Shown one piece after another: positions 1 through 9,560 of a stretch of 64,000 bases of DNA (positions are counted from its first letter, which is position 1; each line of letters opens with the position of its first letter). The stretch is taken from contig JAGWTA010000015.1 in assembly GCA_028869185.1 (NCBI GenBank), forward strand, positions 1-64,000, read 5' to 3'. A model generated the notes under the pieces. The model saw only the letters and a list, made by a program, of their open reading frames with translations. It did no database searches and had not been told where the DNA came from. The translations under genes were made by a program, and so were the position numbers. The DNA comes from Hyphomicrobiales bacterium. Lineage in GTDB: Bacteria; Pseudomonadota; Alphaproteobacteria; Rhizobiales; Beijerinckiaceae.

Positions 1-591
1 CTGCGCGGGGCGGCGGCGCTGGGCGCACTTGGCGGCGGTTTGCTGCTGTTGATGCGCGGCTCGCCCTCGCTGGGCGCCGGCTTCAGCGCTTTTGGCCTGT
101 GGAAGTCGGGAATCTTTCGCGGCGAACGCGTCTCGCGCATCCGGTCGGCGACGCTTGAAATGACGCTGGACCTGCGCAGCGGCCAGATGGCGGGAATGGT
201 GATCGCTGGGCCGCAGGCCGGACGCGCTCTGGCCGACATGACGCGCGCCGAATGTCTTGCCGTTTATGAAAACTGCCTTGTCGAGGATCCAGAAGGCGCG
301 CGCCTGCTAGAAGCGTATCTCGACCGCCGGTTTGCCGGCTGGCGTCATGCAGGTGAGGGCGATGCGCACGCGGGGGCTGAGGGGGCGCGGCGCTCTGGCG
401 TGCGGGGCGCCAGAATGACCGAGCAGGAAGCGTATGAAGTTCTCGGCCTTCGGAAAGGCGCGAGCCGGGACGACATCGCGCGCGCTCACCGGGCGCTCAT
501 GAAGAAACTGCATCCCGACCACGGGGGGTCTACGGATCTCGCGGCCCGCGTCAACGAGGCCAAGGAAACCCTCCTGCGTCGTCATGTCTGA
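1..591 (+). CDS. J-domain (DnaJ-like) membrane protein, 5-prime end missing
   Basis: The reading frame is already open at base 1, so the gene starts upstream of the window; 196 codons are visible. The first visible residues form a hydrophobic Gly/Ala/Leu stretch like a membrane segment. The last ~55 residues are a J domain: EAYEVLGL opening, then KKLHPDHGGS with the HPD tripeptide that stimulates Hsp70 ATPase, then a final helix. An N-terminal membrane anchor with a C-terminal J domain is a common alphaproteobacterial arrangement. The likely role is to recruit DnaK to the inner membrane; the substrate cannot be inferred. It converges with the carboxypeptidase gene. Confidence 0.85.
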   Translation: MRGAAALGALGGGLLLLMRGSPSLGAGFSAFGLWKSGIFRGERVSRIRSATLEMTLDLRSGQMAGMVIAGPQAGRALADMTRAECLAVYENCLVEDPEGARLLEAYLDRRFAGWRHAGEGDAHAGAEGARRSGVRGARMTEQEAYEVLGLRKGASRDDIARAHRALMKKLHPDHGGSTDLAARVNEAKETLLRRHV

Positions 592-634
592 ACTCCACTC
601 AACTCAACTCGAAAAACACGCAAACGTCTGACCG

Positions 635-2272
635 TCAGTTGCGGGCGGCGAAACAGGAGAAGCCGGACCGTTTCAGGTCGCTGCAGGCCAGATGGGCGCT
701 GGCTTCCTGCAGTCCGGCGAAACGGGCGCGGTAAAGGGTCTCGGACCCTTTCTGGATCTTTTCCGTCATCGGCTGGGCGGCGGCGACGGCGCGGCTGCGG
801 CTCTTGGCCTTGGCCAGCAATTCGTGGGCCTTGCCGACATCGTCCGTGGCGCCGATCTGGATCATCCAGCTCTTGCCGGGGCGGGCGGCGGGCGCAAGTT
901 CGGCGCGCGCGACAATCGTTTTGCCCGCTTCCGTTTTCGTTTCGGCCTTTGCCACGGTCCTGGGACGGGCGGCCGGTTGCGGACCAACCACCCAGCGCAT
1001 CGCGGGCGTGGTCGTTGCGGCGGCCACATGGGCGACCTTGCGCGTCGAACCGTCATTGGCGATGGGCGCGGGCTTGCGCAGCGAGGCGACGGGCGTGTCG
1101 TCCTCATCCTCGCGCGCGGGCGCCTTCACGGCGGCGACGTAAGCGGGGCGGGGGCGTTCTGCGATGCGCGCCGGCGGCGTCGGCACGGCGAGATTGAGCG
1201 ACATCGGCGCGGCGTAGGCGACGCGGACCGGGGCGGCGCGCACCGGCGCCGGCGGCGCGACATCCTCTTCGGCCTGACGGCGCGTCTCGACGGCGCGCGG
1301 CTCGGGCTCGCGTTCGCGGCGGGCTTCGACCGCCGCTTCCTTGGCCTCGTCGTCGCGATCGCTCTGGTTCAGAGCAAATTGCGTGCGGGTTTTCGAACCG
1401 GAATCGAGATTGTCTTCGATGAGGCTCGCCATCAGCATGTCGCGCGCGCGCGCCGTGCGGCCGCCCAGAACGGCGGCGACGATGTGGCGGCCGTCGCGAT
1501 GGACCGAGGTCAGCAGGTTGAAGCCCGACGCGTTGGTGTAGCCGGTCTTGATGCCGTCGACGCCTTCGACGCGGCCCAGCAGGTGATTGTGCGTGCGGAT
1601 CGTGCGCCCGGCGTAAGTGAAGGAGTGGGTCGAGAAAAACCCGTAATATTTCGGGAAACGCGACTGGATGGCGCGGCCGAGAATGGCGAGGTCGCGCGCC
1701 GTCGTGATCTGGGCGTTGTTGGGCAGGCCCGAGGCGTTCGCATAATGGGTGCGCGTCATGCCGAGCTGGTGGGCGCGCTCGGTCATGATTTCAGCGAAAT
1801 GCTCCTCGTCGCCGCCGATGGCTTCGGCGATCGTCACGGCCACGTCGTTGGCCGATTTCGTGACGATGGCCTTGATGGCGTCCTCGACTTCGATGGTCTG
1901 GCCGGGGCGCAAGCCGAGCTTGGAGGGCGCCTGCGCCGCAGCATGGGCTGAAACGCGCAGGGGCGTCTCCATGGTGAGACGGCCCTTCTCGAGCTGTTCG
2001 AACAGAAGATAGAGCGTCATCACCTTGGTGATGGAGGCGGGATGGCGCGGCTCATTCTCGTTATGAGCGTAAAGCACGCGGCCTGAATTGCCGTCGACGA
2101 CGATCTCGGCCGTCGGTACGGCTGCGTGATGGCGATAGTGGTGATGGTGGCGCCGCCAATGGTGGCGGCGGGCGTCTGCAGTGCTCACAAGACCAACTGC
2201 GATCGCAAGGCCAGCGGCCAAGGTTCCCCAACGCTTCAACGCAACGCGACTGTCACTCATTTTGGCCGCCAT
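635..2272 (-). CDS. D-alanyl-D-alanine carboxypeptidase (S11 family) with C-terminal SPOR domain
   Basis: A periplasmic penicillin-binding protein that trims the terminal D-Ala of peptidoglycan stem peptides. Counting from the ATG at 2272 (545 aa), the catalytic motifs are S80-I-T-K83, S140-A-N142 and K242-T-G244, followed by a long Ala/Pro/Arg linker and a C-terminal SPOR domain (about residues 465-545), which binds denuded glycan at division sites. A signal sequence ends near ADA at ~34 and is followed by an unusual Arg/His cluster (residues 36-49). The frame stays open to a GTG at 2338, but a GGGGG motif 13 bases upstream of 2272 and a candidate CtrA site at 2354 favour the later start; 2260 is another possibility. 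Confidence 0.92.
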   Translation of the reverse strand: MAAKMSDSRVALKRWGTLAAGLAIAVGLVSTADARRHHWRRHHHHYRHHAAVPTAEIVVDGNSGRVLYAHNENEPRHPASITKVMTLYLLFEQLEKGRLTMETPLRVSAHAAAQAPSKLGLRPGQTIEVEDAIKAIVTKSANDVAVTIAEAIGGDEEHFAEIMTERAHQLGMTRTHYANASGLPNNAQITTARDLAILGRAIQSRFPKYYGFFSTHSFTYAGRTIRTHNHLLGRVEGVDGIKTGYTNASGFNLLTSVHRDGRHIVAAVLGGRTARARDMLMASLIEDNLDSGSKTRTQFALNQSDRDDEAKEAAVEARREREPEPRAVETRRQAEEDVAPPAPVRAAPVRVAYAAPMSLNLAVPTPPARIAERPRPAYVAAVKAPAREDEDDTPVASLRKPAPIANDGSTRKVAHVAAATTTPAMRWVVGPQPAARPRTVAKAETKTEAGKTIVARAELAPAARPGKSWMIQIGATDDVGKAHELLAKAKSRSRAVAAAQPMTEKIQKGSETLYRARFAGLQEASAHLACSDLKRSGFSCFAARN

Positions 2273-2353
2273 AGACTGAATACACCCCCGGACCACGCAA
2301 CGCTGGCAGCGCGTTGCAGGCCGAACACAGTCATTCACGCTAGGCGTTTGCGG

Positions 2354-2368
2354 TTACCCTCTGGTTAA
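2354..2368. promoter_or_regulatory. candidate CtrA box upstream of the carboxypeptidase
   Basis: TTAC-N7-TTAA, one mismatch from the CtrA consensus TTAA-N7-TTAA. It lies about 82 bases upstream of the favoured start of the divergent-facing carboxypeptidase gene. The spacing is exact, but short AT motifs also arise by chance, so this is a candidate only. Confidence 0.35.
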
Positions 2369-2514
2369 TCGCGTAAAATTGTTCCGAAATTCCGTGGGAG
2401 CCCGCCATTTCCGGTCAAAAGCGGCCCGTCCGCGCTTCATCTGCGTCGAGACGGGTCAGCGCGCCCGGCTTGCCGCAGTGCGCCGCATGCGGATCTGCCC
2501 GTTGGATGAAAAAT

Positions 2515-2564
2515 TAGTGCGGTGCACAAATTTTCGTTGACATTATTGTGCAGCGCACTATGTT
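2515..2564 (+). promoter_or_regulatory. phasin promoter embedded in an inverted-repeat operator (PhaR-type candidate)
   Basis: TAGTGCGGTGCACAA (2515-2529) and TTGTGCAGCGCACTA (2546-2560) are inverted copies matching at 14 of 15 positions. Between them sits TTGACA (2537-2542), and TATGTT (2559-2564) follows at 16-base spacing, so one arm covers the -35/-10 spacer. The arms are TGC/GCA-rich like sites reported for PhaR, the polyhydroxybutyrate-responsive repressor of phasin genes in alphaproteobacteria. The symmetry is seen directly; assignment to PhaR is inference from the downstream phasin. Confidence 0.6.
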
Positions 2565-2632
2565 CGGTTGGCAAGAGGGCCGCAGGGGCTCTCCCCGGCG
2601 CCGGGGATGGGCGCAAACCTGAGGATCACCCA

Positions 2633-2968
2633 ATGGCTTACAATTTCGAATCCTTCCAGTCGTTCGGCAAAGACCAGCTCGAAGCCGCTGCGGCCGCTTC
2701 CAGCGAAGTCGCCAAGGCTTTCCAGGCGATCGCCGCCGAACAGGCCGATTATGCCAAGAAGTCCTTCGAGGACGGCTCGCGCCATGTCGAGAAGCTCCTC
2801 GGCGTGAAGAAGATCGACGAGGCTTTCCAGCTTCAGTCCGATTACGCCAAGAACGCCTATGAGGGCTTCGTTGCGCAGGCCAAGAAGGTCGGCGAGCTCT
2901 ACACGGACGCCGTCAAGGTTGCGATGAAGCCGGTCGAGGCCGCCGTCGCCAAGGCGCAGGGCAAGTAA
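2633..2968 (+). CDS. phasin family protein
   Basis: A 111-residue, Ala/Lys-rich, wholly helical protein beginning MAYNFESFQSFGKDQLEAAA, typical of short alphaproteobacterial phasins that coat polyhydroxyalkanoate granules. The ATG at 2633 is preceded by GAGGA at a good distance; the frame extends upstream to 2522, but that extension overlaps the promoter and is not phasin-like. A strong intrinsic terminator follows, so this is a single-gene unit. Its promoter lies inside an inverted repeat, suggesting repression when no polymer is present. Confidence 0.88.
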   Translation: MAYNFESFQSFGKDQLEAAAAASSEVAKAFQAIAAEQADYAKKSFEDGSRHVEKLLGVKKIDEAFQLQSDYAKNAYEGFVAQAKKVGELYTDAVKVAMKPVEAAVAKAQGK

Positions 2969-3013
2969 GCCCCAAACGGCCGCCCTAACGGGCGACTTTG
3001 TTGAAGTTCTGCG

Positions 3014-3047
3014 AAAAGCCCGGCCTTGCGCCGGGCTTTTTGTTTTT
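3014..3047 (+). terminator. intrinsic terminator after the phasin gene
   Basis: AAAAGCCCGGC, a five-base loop, then GCCGGGCTTTT running into TGTTTTT. The stem is an 11-bp perfect match. Confidence 0.9.
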
Positions 3048-3147
3048 CGCAATTCCGCCTTGCCTTCGCCATCGAGCCGCAGAAAGATGATGGAGCGCGG
3101 CACTGGCGCCGCGCAAAATGCGACCTATCTTTCTGGGCTGAGATTCG

Positions 3148-3525
3148 ATGAACGGCGCACGGAAGGCCAGTTTGCAGACCATGACAGGAAACGGCCCCGC
3201 GCGGCGCGGGGGCGACAACGGACCTCCGGGCGGCGGCACGGCGGTCATTACGCGGACCAGGACGCAGACCAAAAAGCCCAGCATGTACCGGGTTTTGCTG
3301 CTGAACGACGATTACACGCCGATGGACTTCGTCGTCATGGTGCTGGTCAAATATTTCGCCAAGAACCGCGACGACGCGTGGCGGATCATGATGCATGTGC
3401 ATCAACAGGGCGTGGGGGAGTGCGGCGTCTTCACCTATGAGGTCGCTGAAACCAAAGTGACGCAGGTGATGGATTTCGCCCGCAAGAATCAGCACCCCCT
3501 TCAGTGCATCATGGAAAAGAAATAG
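3148..3525 (+). CDS. clpS: ClpS, N-end-rule adaptor for ClpA
   Basis: A 125-residue adaptor that delivers substrates with destabilising N-terminal residues to ClpAP. The core begins near residue 45 with [17 protein letters not shown], a family hallmark, and ends with the conserved segment before the C-terminal KK. The first ~40 residues are a Gly/Arg/Thr-rich flexible extension like the N-terminal extension through which ClpS modulates ClpA. An alternative ATG at 3181 would shorten this extension. clpA follows after 8 bases, so the two are cotranscribed. Confidence 0.95.
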   Translation: MNGARKASLQTMTGNGPARRGGDNGPPGGGTAVITRTRTQTKKPSMYRVLLLNDDYTPMDFVVMVLVKYFAKNRDDAWRIMMHVHQQGVGECGVFTYEVAETKVTQVMDFARKNQHPLQCIMEKK

Positions 3526-3533
3526 GAGCTGCG

Positions 3534-5996
3534 ATGCCGACCTTTTCCCGCAACCTCGAACAGACCCTGCATCGCGCGCTGACCGCCGCCAACGAGCGCC
3601 GGCACGAATATGCGACGCTCGAACATCTGTTGCTGGCGCTTCTGGACGATTCGGACGCGGCCGCAGTCATGCGCGCCTGCTCAGTCGATATCGACCAGCT
3701 CCGCACGACCGTTCGCGACTATATCGACACCGAACTCGAGAATATCGTGACGGAAGGCCGCGAGGACGCCAAGCCGACCGCCAGCTTTCAGCGGGTGATC
3801 CAGCGCGCGGTGATTCACGTGCAATCGTCCGGACGTGAGGAAGTGACGGGCGCCAATGTGCTCGTGGCGATTTTCGCCGAGCGCGAGAGCCACGCCGCCT
3901 ATTTCCTGCAAGAGCAGGACATGACCCGTTACGACGCAGTCAATTACATTTCCCATGGCATCGCCAAGCGGCCGGGCTCGTCCGAAATCCGGGCGGCGCG
4001 CGGCTCGGAAGAGGAATCGGAAAAGCACGAGACACGCGAGGAACGCAACAGCGGGCAGGGCGGCGATCAGAAGAAAAAGGAAGCTGCGCTCGATGCTTAC
4101 TGTGTGAATCTGAATAAAAAAGCGAAGGACGGCCGGATTGATCCGCTGATCGGTCGCGACGCCGAAGTGCAACGCACGATTCAGGTTCTGTGTCGCCGCC
4201 ACAAGAACAACCCGCTTCTGGTCGGGGACCCCGGCGTCGGCAAGACGGCGATCGCGGAAGGCCTTGCGCGGCGCATCGTCAACGACGACGTGCCGGAGGT
4301 TCTGGCCGGGGCGACGGTCTTTGCGCTCGACATGGGCTCGCTGCTCGCGGGCACTCGCTACCGCGGCGATTTCGAGGAACGGCTGAAGCAGGTGATGAAG
4401 GAGATCGAGCAGCACAAGAGCGCGATCCTGTTCATCGACGAAATCCACACGGTCATCGGCGCCGGCGCCACGTCCGGCGGAGCGATGGACGCCTCCAATC
4501 TGCTCAAGCCCGCGCTCGCCCAGGGCACGCTGCGGTGCATCGGCTCGACCACCTACAAGGAGTACCGGCAATATTTCGAGAAAGACCGCGCGCTGGTGCG
4601 GCGCTTCCAGAAGATCGACGTCAATGAGCCGAGCGTGTCCGACGCCATCGAAATCATGAAGGGGCTCAAGAAGTCCTTCGAGGATTTCCACAAGGTCCGT
4701 TACACGAGCGAGGCGCTGAAGGCGGCGGTCGAGCTGTCGCACCGCTACATCCACGACCGCAAGCTGCCGGACAAGGCTATCGACGTGATCGACGAGACCG
4801 GCGCCAGCCAGATGCTGCTGCCGGAGGCGCGGCGCAAGAAGACCATCGGTCTCAAGGAAATCGAGACGACCGTCGCGACGATGGCGCGCATTCCGCCCAA
4901 ATCCGTCTCGAAAGACGACGCCGAGGTTCTGGCTCATCTGAACGAGACGCTGAAACGCGTCGTTTACGGTCAGGATGCGGCGATCGAGGCGCTGACGGCG
5001 GCGATCAAGCTCGCGCGCGCTGGCCTGCGCGACGGGGAGAAGCCCATCGGCTCGTATCTGTTCGCCGGTCCCACGGGCGTCGGCAAGACGGAGGTCGCCA
5101 AACAGCTCGCCTCCGCGCTCGGCGTCGAACTCGTGCGTTTCGACATGTCCGAATATATGGAGCGGCACACGGTCAGCCGCCTGATCGGCGCGCCTCCGGG
5201 CTATGTCGGCTTTGACCAGGGCGGTCTTTTGACCGATGCGGTCGATCAGCACCCCCATTGCGTTCTGCTGCTCGACGAGATCGAGAAGGCTCATCCCGAT
5301 CTCTACAACATCCTGTTGCAGGTGATGGACCACGGCAAGTTGACCGACCACAACGGCAAGCAGATCAGCTTCCGCAACGTCATCTTGATCATGACCACCA
5401 ATGCCGGCGCTTCCGACGCCCAGCGCAACGCCATCGGCTTTGGTTCGACGCGGCGGACCGGCGACGAGATGGAGGCGATCAACCGGATGTTCACGCCGGA
5501 ATTCCGCAACCGTCTCGACGCGATCGTCGCCTTCGGCCAGTTGCCGCGGGCGGTCATCGGCCGGGTGGTCGACAAGTTCATCCTCCAGCTGGAGGCGCAG
5601 CTCGCCGACCGCAACGTGACCATCGAGCTGACCGACGAAGCGCGCAACTGGCTGGTCGACAATGGCTATGACGAGACGATGGGCGCGCGCCCGATGGCGC
5701 GCGTGATCCAGCAGTCCATCAAGACGCCGCTCGCCGACGAGGTGCTGTTCGGGCGGCTCAAGAACGGCGGCGCAGCGCGCGTGATGGTGACGGCCGACGC
5801 CGACGGGAAGAAGAAGCTCGGCTTCGTGTTTCCCGAAGGGCCGGTCCTGCCGCGACCCGAGCGCGACGTCGTCGAGGCCGGGCGCAAGAAGGGACCGAAG
5901 GACGAGCCCGAGGTTTCAGCCAAGCGCGCGCGCAAGACGGGCAAAGGAAAGAGCCGGTCAAGCGAGCCCGCCGAGACCGACGAGGCGAAAAACTAG
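3534..5996 (+). CDS. clpA: ClpA, AAA+ unfoldase of the ClpAP protease
   Basis: An 820-residue ATP-dependent unfoldase. The Clp_N repeats (residues 1-150, with [14 protein letters not shown]) bind ClpS; D1 carries Walker A GDPGVGKT near 231 and Walker [11 protein letters not shown]2 carries GPTGVGKT near 512 and [13 protein letters not shown], then the C-terminal D2-small domain. The tail after about residue 770 is Lys/Arg/Glu-rich and probably disordered. The ATG at 3534 is chosen because AGGAG precedes it by a few bases; an in-frame start at 3504 lies inside clpS. Confidence 0.97.
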   Translation: MPTFSRNLEQTLHRALTAANERRHEYATLEHLLLALLDDSDAAAVMRACSVDIDQLRTTVRDYIDTELENIVTEGREDAKPTASFQRVIQRAVIHVQSSGREEVTGANVLVAIFAERESHAAYFLQEQDMTRYDAVNYISHGIAKRPGSSEIRAARGSEEESEKHETREERNSGQGGDQKKKEAALDAYCVNLNKKAKDGRIDPLIGRDAEVQRTIQVLCRRHKNNPLLVGDPGVGKTAIAEGLARRIVNDDVPEVLAGATVFALDMGSLLAGTRYRGDFEERLKQVMKEIEQHKSAILFIDEIHTVIGAGATSGGAMDASNLLKPALAQGTLRCIGSTTYKEYRQYFEKDRALVRRFQKIDVNEPSVSDAIEIMKGLKKSFEDFHKVRYTSEALKAAVELSHRYIHDRKLPDKAIDVIDETGASQMLLPEARRKKTIGLKEIETTVATMARIPPKSVSKDDAEVLAHLNETLKRVVYGQDAAIEALTAAIKLARAGLRDGEKPIGSYLFAGPTGVGKTEVAKQLASALGVELVRFDMSEYMERHTVSRLIGAPPGYVGFDQGGLLTDAVDQHPHCVLLLDEIEKAHPDLYNILLQVMDHGKLTDHNGKQISFRNVILIMTTNAGASDAQRNAIGFGSTRRTGDEMEAINRMFTPEFRNRLDAIVAFGQLPRAVIGRVVDKFILQLEAQLADRNVTIELTDEARNWLVDNGYDETMGARPMARVIQQSIKTPLADEVLFGRLKNGGAARVMVTADADGKKKLGFVFPEGPVLPRPERDVVEAGRKKGPKDEPEVSAKRARKTGKGKSRSSEPAETDEAKN

Positions 5997-6002
5997 AGTT
6001 GA

Positions 6003-6030
6003 GGCGGGCGAAGCCCGCCTTCTTCTTTCT
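6003..6030 (+). terminator. intrinsic terminator after clpA
   Basis: GGCGGGC-GAA-GCCCGCC followed by a T-rich tract (TTCTTCTTTCT). Confidence 0.8.
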
Positions 6031-6140
6031 GTTGGCAGTAAAAGTTCGTCGTCTTTCCTTTCCATTGAATTCCTGTATTCGCGTTACATCTCCGGTAAGG
6101 AATTGCCGGTAGCTCTTCTTGCGCATTTTTGAGGGCGCCT

Positions 6141-8963
6141 ATGGCCAGCCATCTGACGATCACGCTTTCCTGGGACGCCAGCGTCGCCAGCGCCCCCGCC
6201 GCCTTCAAGACCGACGTGCAGCGGGCGGTCAATTATCTGCAGCAGAGCATCCTCTCGACCGCCACGATCAATCTCGCGATCGGCTATGGCGAGGTGCAGG
6301 GGACGTCCATGGGATCGGGCGCGCTCGGCCAGAACATCTCCTATCTCTCCAGCTACACATATGCGCAGATCCGATCGGCGCTCGCCTCCAGCGCCAGTGG
6401 CCGCGTCGACGCTTCGGTGCTGGCCAGCCTGCCGGCGGCTGATCCGATTACGGGAACCTACTGGCTGACGACCGCCCAGGCCAAGGTTCTGGGTCTTGCG
6501 GCCGCCAGTTCCAGCATCGACGGCTATGTCGGGCTCAGCAGCATCTATCCGTTCAACTACGACCCGAACAATCGCGCCGCCTCGGCGTCTTCCTATGACT
6601 TCATCGGCACGGTGCTGCACGAAATCACCGAGGTGCTGGGCCGCCAGTGCATTGCCGGCGACACGATCGGCTCGGGCGCCGGCTATTCGCTGCTCGATCT
6701 CTTCCGCTATTCGGGCACGGGCGTGCGCTCGCCCATCGGCGCCAATGGCGGCTATTTTTCGATCGACGGCGGGGTCACCAATCTTGGCGCGTTCAACGCC
6801 AACGCCGGCGGCGACTGGGGCGACTGGGCCTCGAGCGTCGGCGTCGATTCCGCGCTCGCGTTCAGCCCTCCCGGCAATATCGACGGCTTTACCGCGCGAG
6901 ACATGACGTTGCTCGACGCCGTCGGCTACACGATCGCCGGCGATACGGTCTCCTATTTCACCACCAACAGGACGGCGCTCGACGCGCAATATGGCGTGTT
7001 CGCGATTTCCGATACGGCGGCCAACATTTCGAGCGCGATCGATGCGTTGAATTCGGACGCATCCGTCTATTCCATCTCTTTCACCGATGTTGTCGCGCCG
7101 ACGCTGAATATCACGATCGCGCAGGCGCTGAACGACACGCGCGCGCTCAGCGTGATGGGGACGCATTCGACTGCCATCGCCGATACAGCCGGGCAAATTG
7201 GCGCGCTGACATCTGCGCAAATGACATCGCTCGCCGCGCTTGGCGTCACGTCGCTGACAGCCATCGATACGTCGGTCACGCTGTCTATTGCGACGGCGCT
7301 CGCGTTGCAGTCGCATGGCATGACCGTCCATGCGCCAACCGGGGGGATCGTGCGGGCGTACGATACGGCCGCGAATTTCCTGGCGTTGACGCAGACGCAG
7401 GCTGCCGCGATGTATGCGGCGGGCGTAACGATCGTGACGGCCAGCAGCGGCTCAATGACCGGCACGGCGGCGCAGGCTCTCGTTTTCGCCAACGCCGGCC
7501 TTACGGTGACGGGCGGCTTCTCTGTCTCCGATACATCGGCGAATGTGAGCGCCAATTTTGACGCGCTCAACGCGGATGCGAGCATTTCCACCATCGCCGT
7601 CAGCGACGGCGCCACCGCGCAGATCGCGCTGACCTACGCGCAATTCACCCGAGACACGGCGGCGTTCAGCAAGCTGACCGGCGCGCGCGTGGTGTCGATC
7701 AGCGGCATTACCGGCCAGGCCTATACGTCCGAAAAAATGGCCTATGCGGCGGACGGCAGCGCGGTCTATTCCTATCTGGGCATTGCAGGCCAGCCGTTCG
7801 TTTCTCGCAACGTATCCTTCGACAGCGCGGGCTTGGTCACGCAGGTCAATTACCTGCGCGCGGACGGCTCGATCTACGAACAGGATCTCTACAGCGGCGG
7901 CGTGCGCACCAGCCTGTCCTTTCAGGGCATTACGGGTCAGGCCTATGTGCAGCAGATCGACACGTTCAACGCCGCCGGCGCCGTCACGCAAATTCAATAT
8001 GTTCGCGCCGACGGCACGACTTATCTTTTGACGACGCTGAATTCCGACGGAAGCTATGTCGCCTCCTATCAGGGGCTGACGGGCTATCCCTATGTGACGC
8101 GCGCGGTCTCCTACAGCCCGCAGAGCGTCATTACGCAGATCGCATTCGTCAAGTCGGACGGTACGAATTACGAGGTCGACGGTTACGTCGGCGGCGTTCT
8201 GACAACGCTCGCATTCCAGGGCATCACGGGTCAGCCTTACGTGCAGCAGATCGATACGCTGACGGGCAGCGGCGCGATGGGGCAGATCCAGTACCTGCGC
8301 GCGGACGGCTCCACCTATCTGCTCACGACCTTTGCAGCCGATGGCAGCTATGTCGCCTCCTACCAGGGCATTACGGGACAGCCGTTCGTGACGCGCGCGG
8401 TATCGTATAATCCAGGCGGCGTCGTGCTGCAGGTGACGATGACGCGCGCCGATGGCTCGATTTACGAACAAGACGGCTACACAAACGGCCTGCGCACGTC
8501 CGCATCGTTCCAGGGCATCACCGGCCAGTCCTATACGCAGATCGACGAAACCTTCAACGCGTCGGGCGCCATGACGGTTCTGTCCTACACGCAGACCGAC
8601 GGCTCGCGCGCGATTTACGCGAAAGCAAACAACCTTTCGCTCAGCGGCGATGTGGCTGGCGGCGCAATTACCAACCCGAACGACGTGTTCGAGGTCAGCG
8701 GCTTCACGGGCGAAGCCTTCACCTTCCACAATCATTTCGGGCAAGACGTCATCAACGGCTTTTCCGCCGCGACCGACACGATTCAGTTCGACACATCGCA
8801 ATTCAGCTCGCTGTCGCAACTGATCGCGGGTTCGACTGCGAGCGGGCAGGATCTCAAGATCACGGATTCGGCTGGCGACACACTCACGCTGACCGGCGTT
8901 CTCAGCGGCGGGCAGACGGCGTCAGCCTATCTCAACGCCAATCACGCTGCGTTCCATCTGTAA
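6141..8963 (+). CDS. large repeat-containing zinc metalloprotease-like exoprotein
   Basis: This 940-residue protein has three parts. Residues 1-270 resemble the NF038122-type metalloprotease domain, with VLHEITEVLGR at about 158-168: HExxE plus a downstream Gly-Arg, rather than the textbook HExxH. Residues ~280-510 carry DTAANISS/DTSANVSA-type modules ending in ALNSDAS or ALNADAS. Residues ~515-820 hold seven GITGQ-type repeats. The end (FHNHFGQDVINGFSAATDTI) resembles C-terminal regions of type I secreted proteins. There is no Sec signal, and no exporter genes lie nearby. The ATG at 6141 has GAGGG five bases upstream. Extracellular proteolysis is an inference; activity depends on the unusual metal site. 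Confidence 0.72.
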   Translation: MASHLTITLSWDASVASAPAAFKTDVQRAVNYLQQSILSTATINLAIGYGEVQGTSMGSGALGQNISYLSSYTYAQIRSALASSASGRVDASVLASLPAADPITGTYWLTTAQAKVLGLAAASSSIDGYVGLSSIYPFNYDPNNRAASASSYDFIGTVLHEITEVLGRQCIAGDTIGSGAGYSLLDLFRYSGTGVRSPIGANGGYFSIDGGVTNLGAFNANAGGDWGDWASSVGVDSALAFSPPGNIDGFTARDMTLLDAVGYTIAGDTVSYFTTNRTALDAQYGVFAISDTAANISSAIDALNSDASVYSISFTDVVAPTLNITIAQALNDTRALSVMGTHSTAIADTAGQIGALTSAQMTSLAALGVTSLTAIDTSVTLSIATALALQSHGMTVHAPTGGIVRAYDTAANFLALTQTQAAAMYAAGVTIVTASSGSMTGTAAQALVFANAGLTVTGGFSVSDTSANVSANFDALNADASISTIAVSDGATAQIALTYAQFTRDTAAFSKLTGARVVSISGITGQAYTSEKMAYAADGSAVYSYLGIAGQPFVSRNVSFDSAGLVTQVNYLRADGSIYEQDLYSGGVRTSLSFQGITGQAYVQQIDTFNAAGAVTQIQYVRADGTTYLLTTLNSDGSYVASYQGLTGYPYVTRAVSYSPQSVITQIAFVKSDGTNYEVDGYVGGVLTTLAFQGITGQPYVQQIDTLTGSGAMGQIQYLRADGSTYLLTTFAADGSYVASYQGITGQPFVTRAVSYNPGGVVLQVTMTRADGSIYEQDGYTNGLRTSASFQGITGQSYTQIDETFNASGAMTVLSYTQTDGSRAIYAKANNLSLSGDVAGGAITNPNDVFEVSGFTGEAFTFHNHFGQDVINGFSAATDTIQFDTSQFSSLSQLIAGSTASGQDLKITDSAGDTLTLTGVLSGGQTASAYLNANHAAFHL
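7699..8595 (+). repeat. seven GITGQ-type protein repeats inside the exoprotein gene
   Basis: The encoded motif GITGQ-[A/P/S]-[Y/F] recurs near nucleotides 7703, 7780, 7925, 8070, 8219, 8366 and 8515. The later copies are spaced about 145-149 bases (about 49 residues), each followed by Q-[I/V]-x-[Y/F]-x(3)-DG-[S/T]. DNA copies are diverged, so this is an old protein repeat, not a recent duplication. Confidence 0.75.
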
Positions 8964-9488
8964 TCACGCGGCGGGACTGGCGATCGCCAGATCCGCCATC
9001 ATCTCATGCGCAATGCCCTCGAGCGCCTGACGCAGTTCGTCGGGGTCGAGGTCGGGCGGCAGGTGGAGCTCCGCGCGGGCCTTGAACATTGGCTCGCCCG
9101 AGAAGGACGCGACCGTGCGCTCGGTTTCCAGCTCCGCAATCGAGACCCTTCGGTCGGCCAGCACGCGCGAAATGTCGCGCACGATGCCGGGCCGGTCGAG
9201 ACAGACGAGATCGAGCGACATGGTGCGCCCGGGCGCAACCGTCGCATCGGCGCCGCGTTCGACGCCGATCTTCAGCCCGCGCGGCTCCAGCGCCTTCAGG
9301 CCGGCGATCAGCGCATCGACTTGCGCCTGGGGCGCTGCGATGAGCAGGATGCCGGCGAACTGGCCAGCCAGCGACGCCATGCGCGTGTCGAGCCAATTGC
9401 CGCCGTGCGCAGCGATGACATCGGACACGGCGTTGACGAGGCCGGGGCGATCCGGGCCGATGACTGTGAGAATGAGACGGGCGTCCAT
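8964..9488 (-). CDS. two-ACT-domain regulatory protein (GcvR-like)
   Basis: A 174-residue protein with two tandem ACT folds: the first begins ARLILTVIGPDRPGLVNAVS, the second near residue 90 with LDLVCLDRPGIVRDISRVL. This layout matches the GcvR family (glycine-cleavage regulation in enterics), which act by sensing amino acids rather than by binding DNA. The frame extends to 9509, but the ATG at 9488 fits the fold. Its stop codon abuts that of the convergent exoprotein gene with no visible terminator between. The ligand and partner are unknown. Confidence 0.8.
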   Translation of the reverse strand: MDARLILTVIGPDRPGLVNAVSDVIAAHGGNWLDTRMASLAGQFAGILLIAAPQAQVDALIAGLKALEPRGLKIGVERGADATVAPGRTMSLDLVCLDRPGIVRDISRVLADRRVSIAELETERTVASFSGEPMFKARAELHLPPDLDPDELRQALEGIAHEMMADLAIASPAA

Positions 9489-9560
9489 GCAGCGCTCCTG
9501 AAACGCCAAGGCAAGGACGGATCGCCGCGCCTGTCAATGCGGCGATCCGACCGCGGCTCA

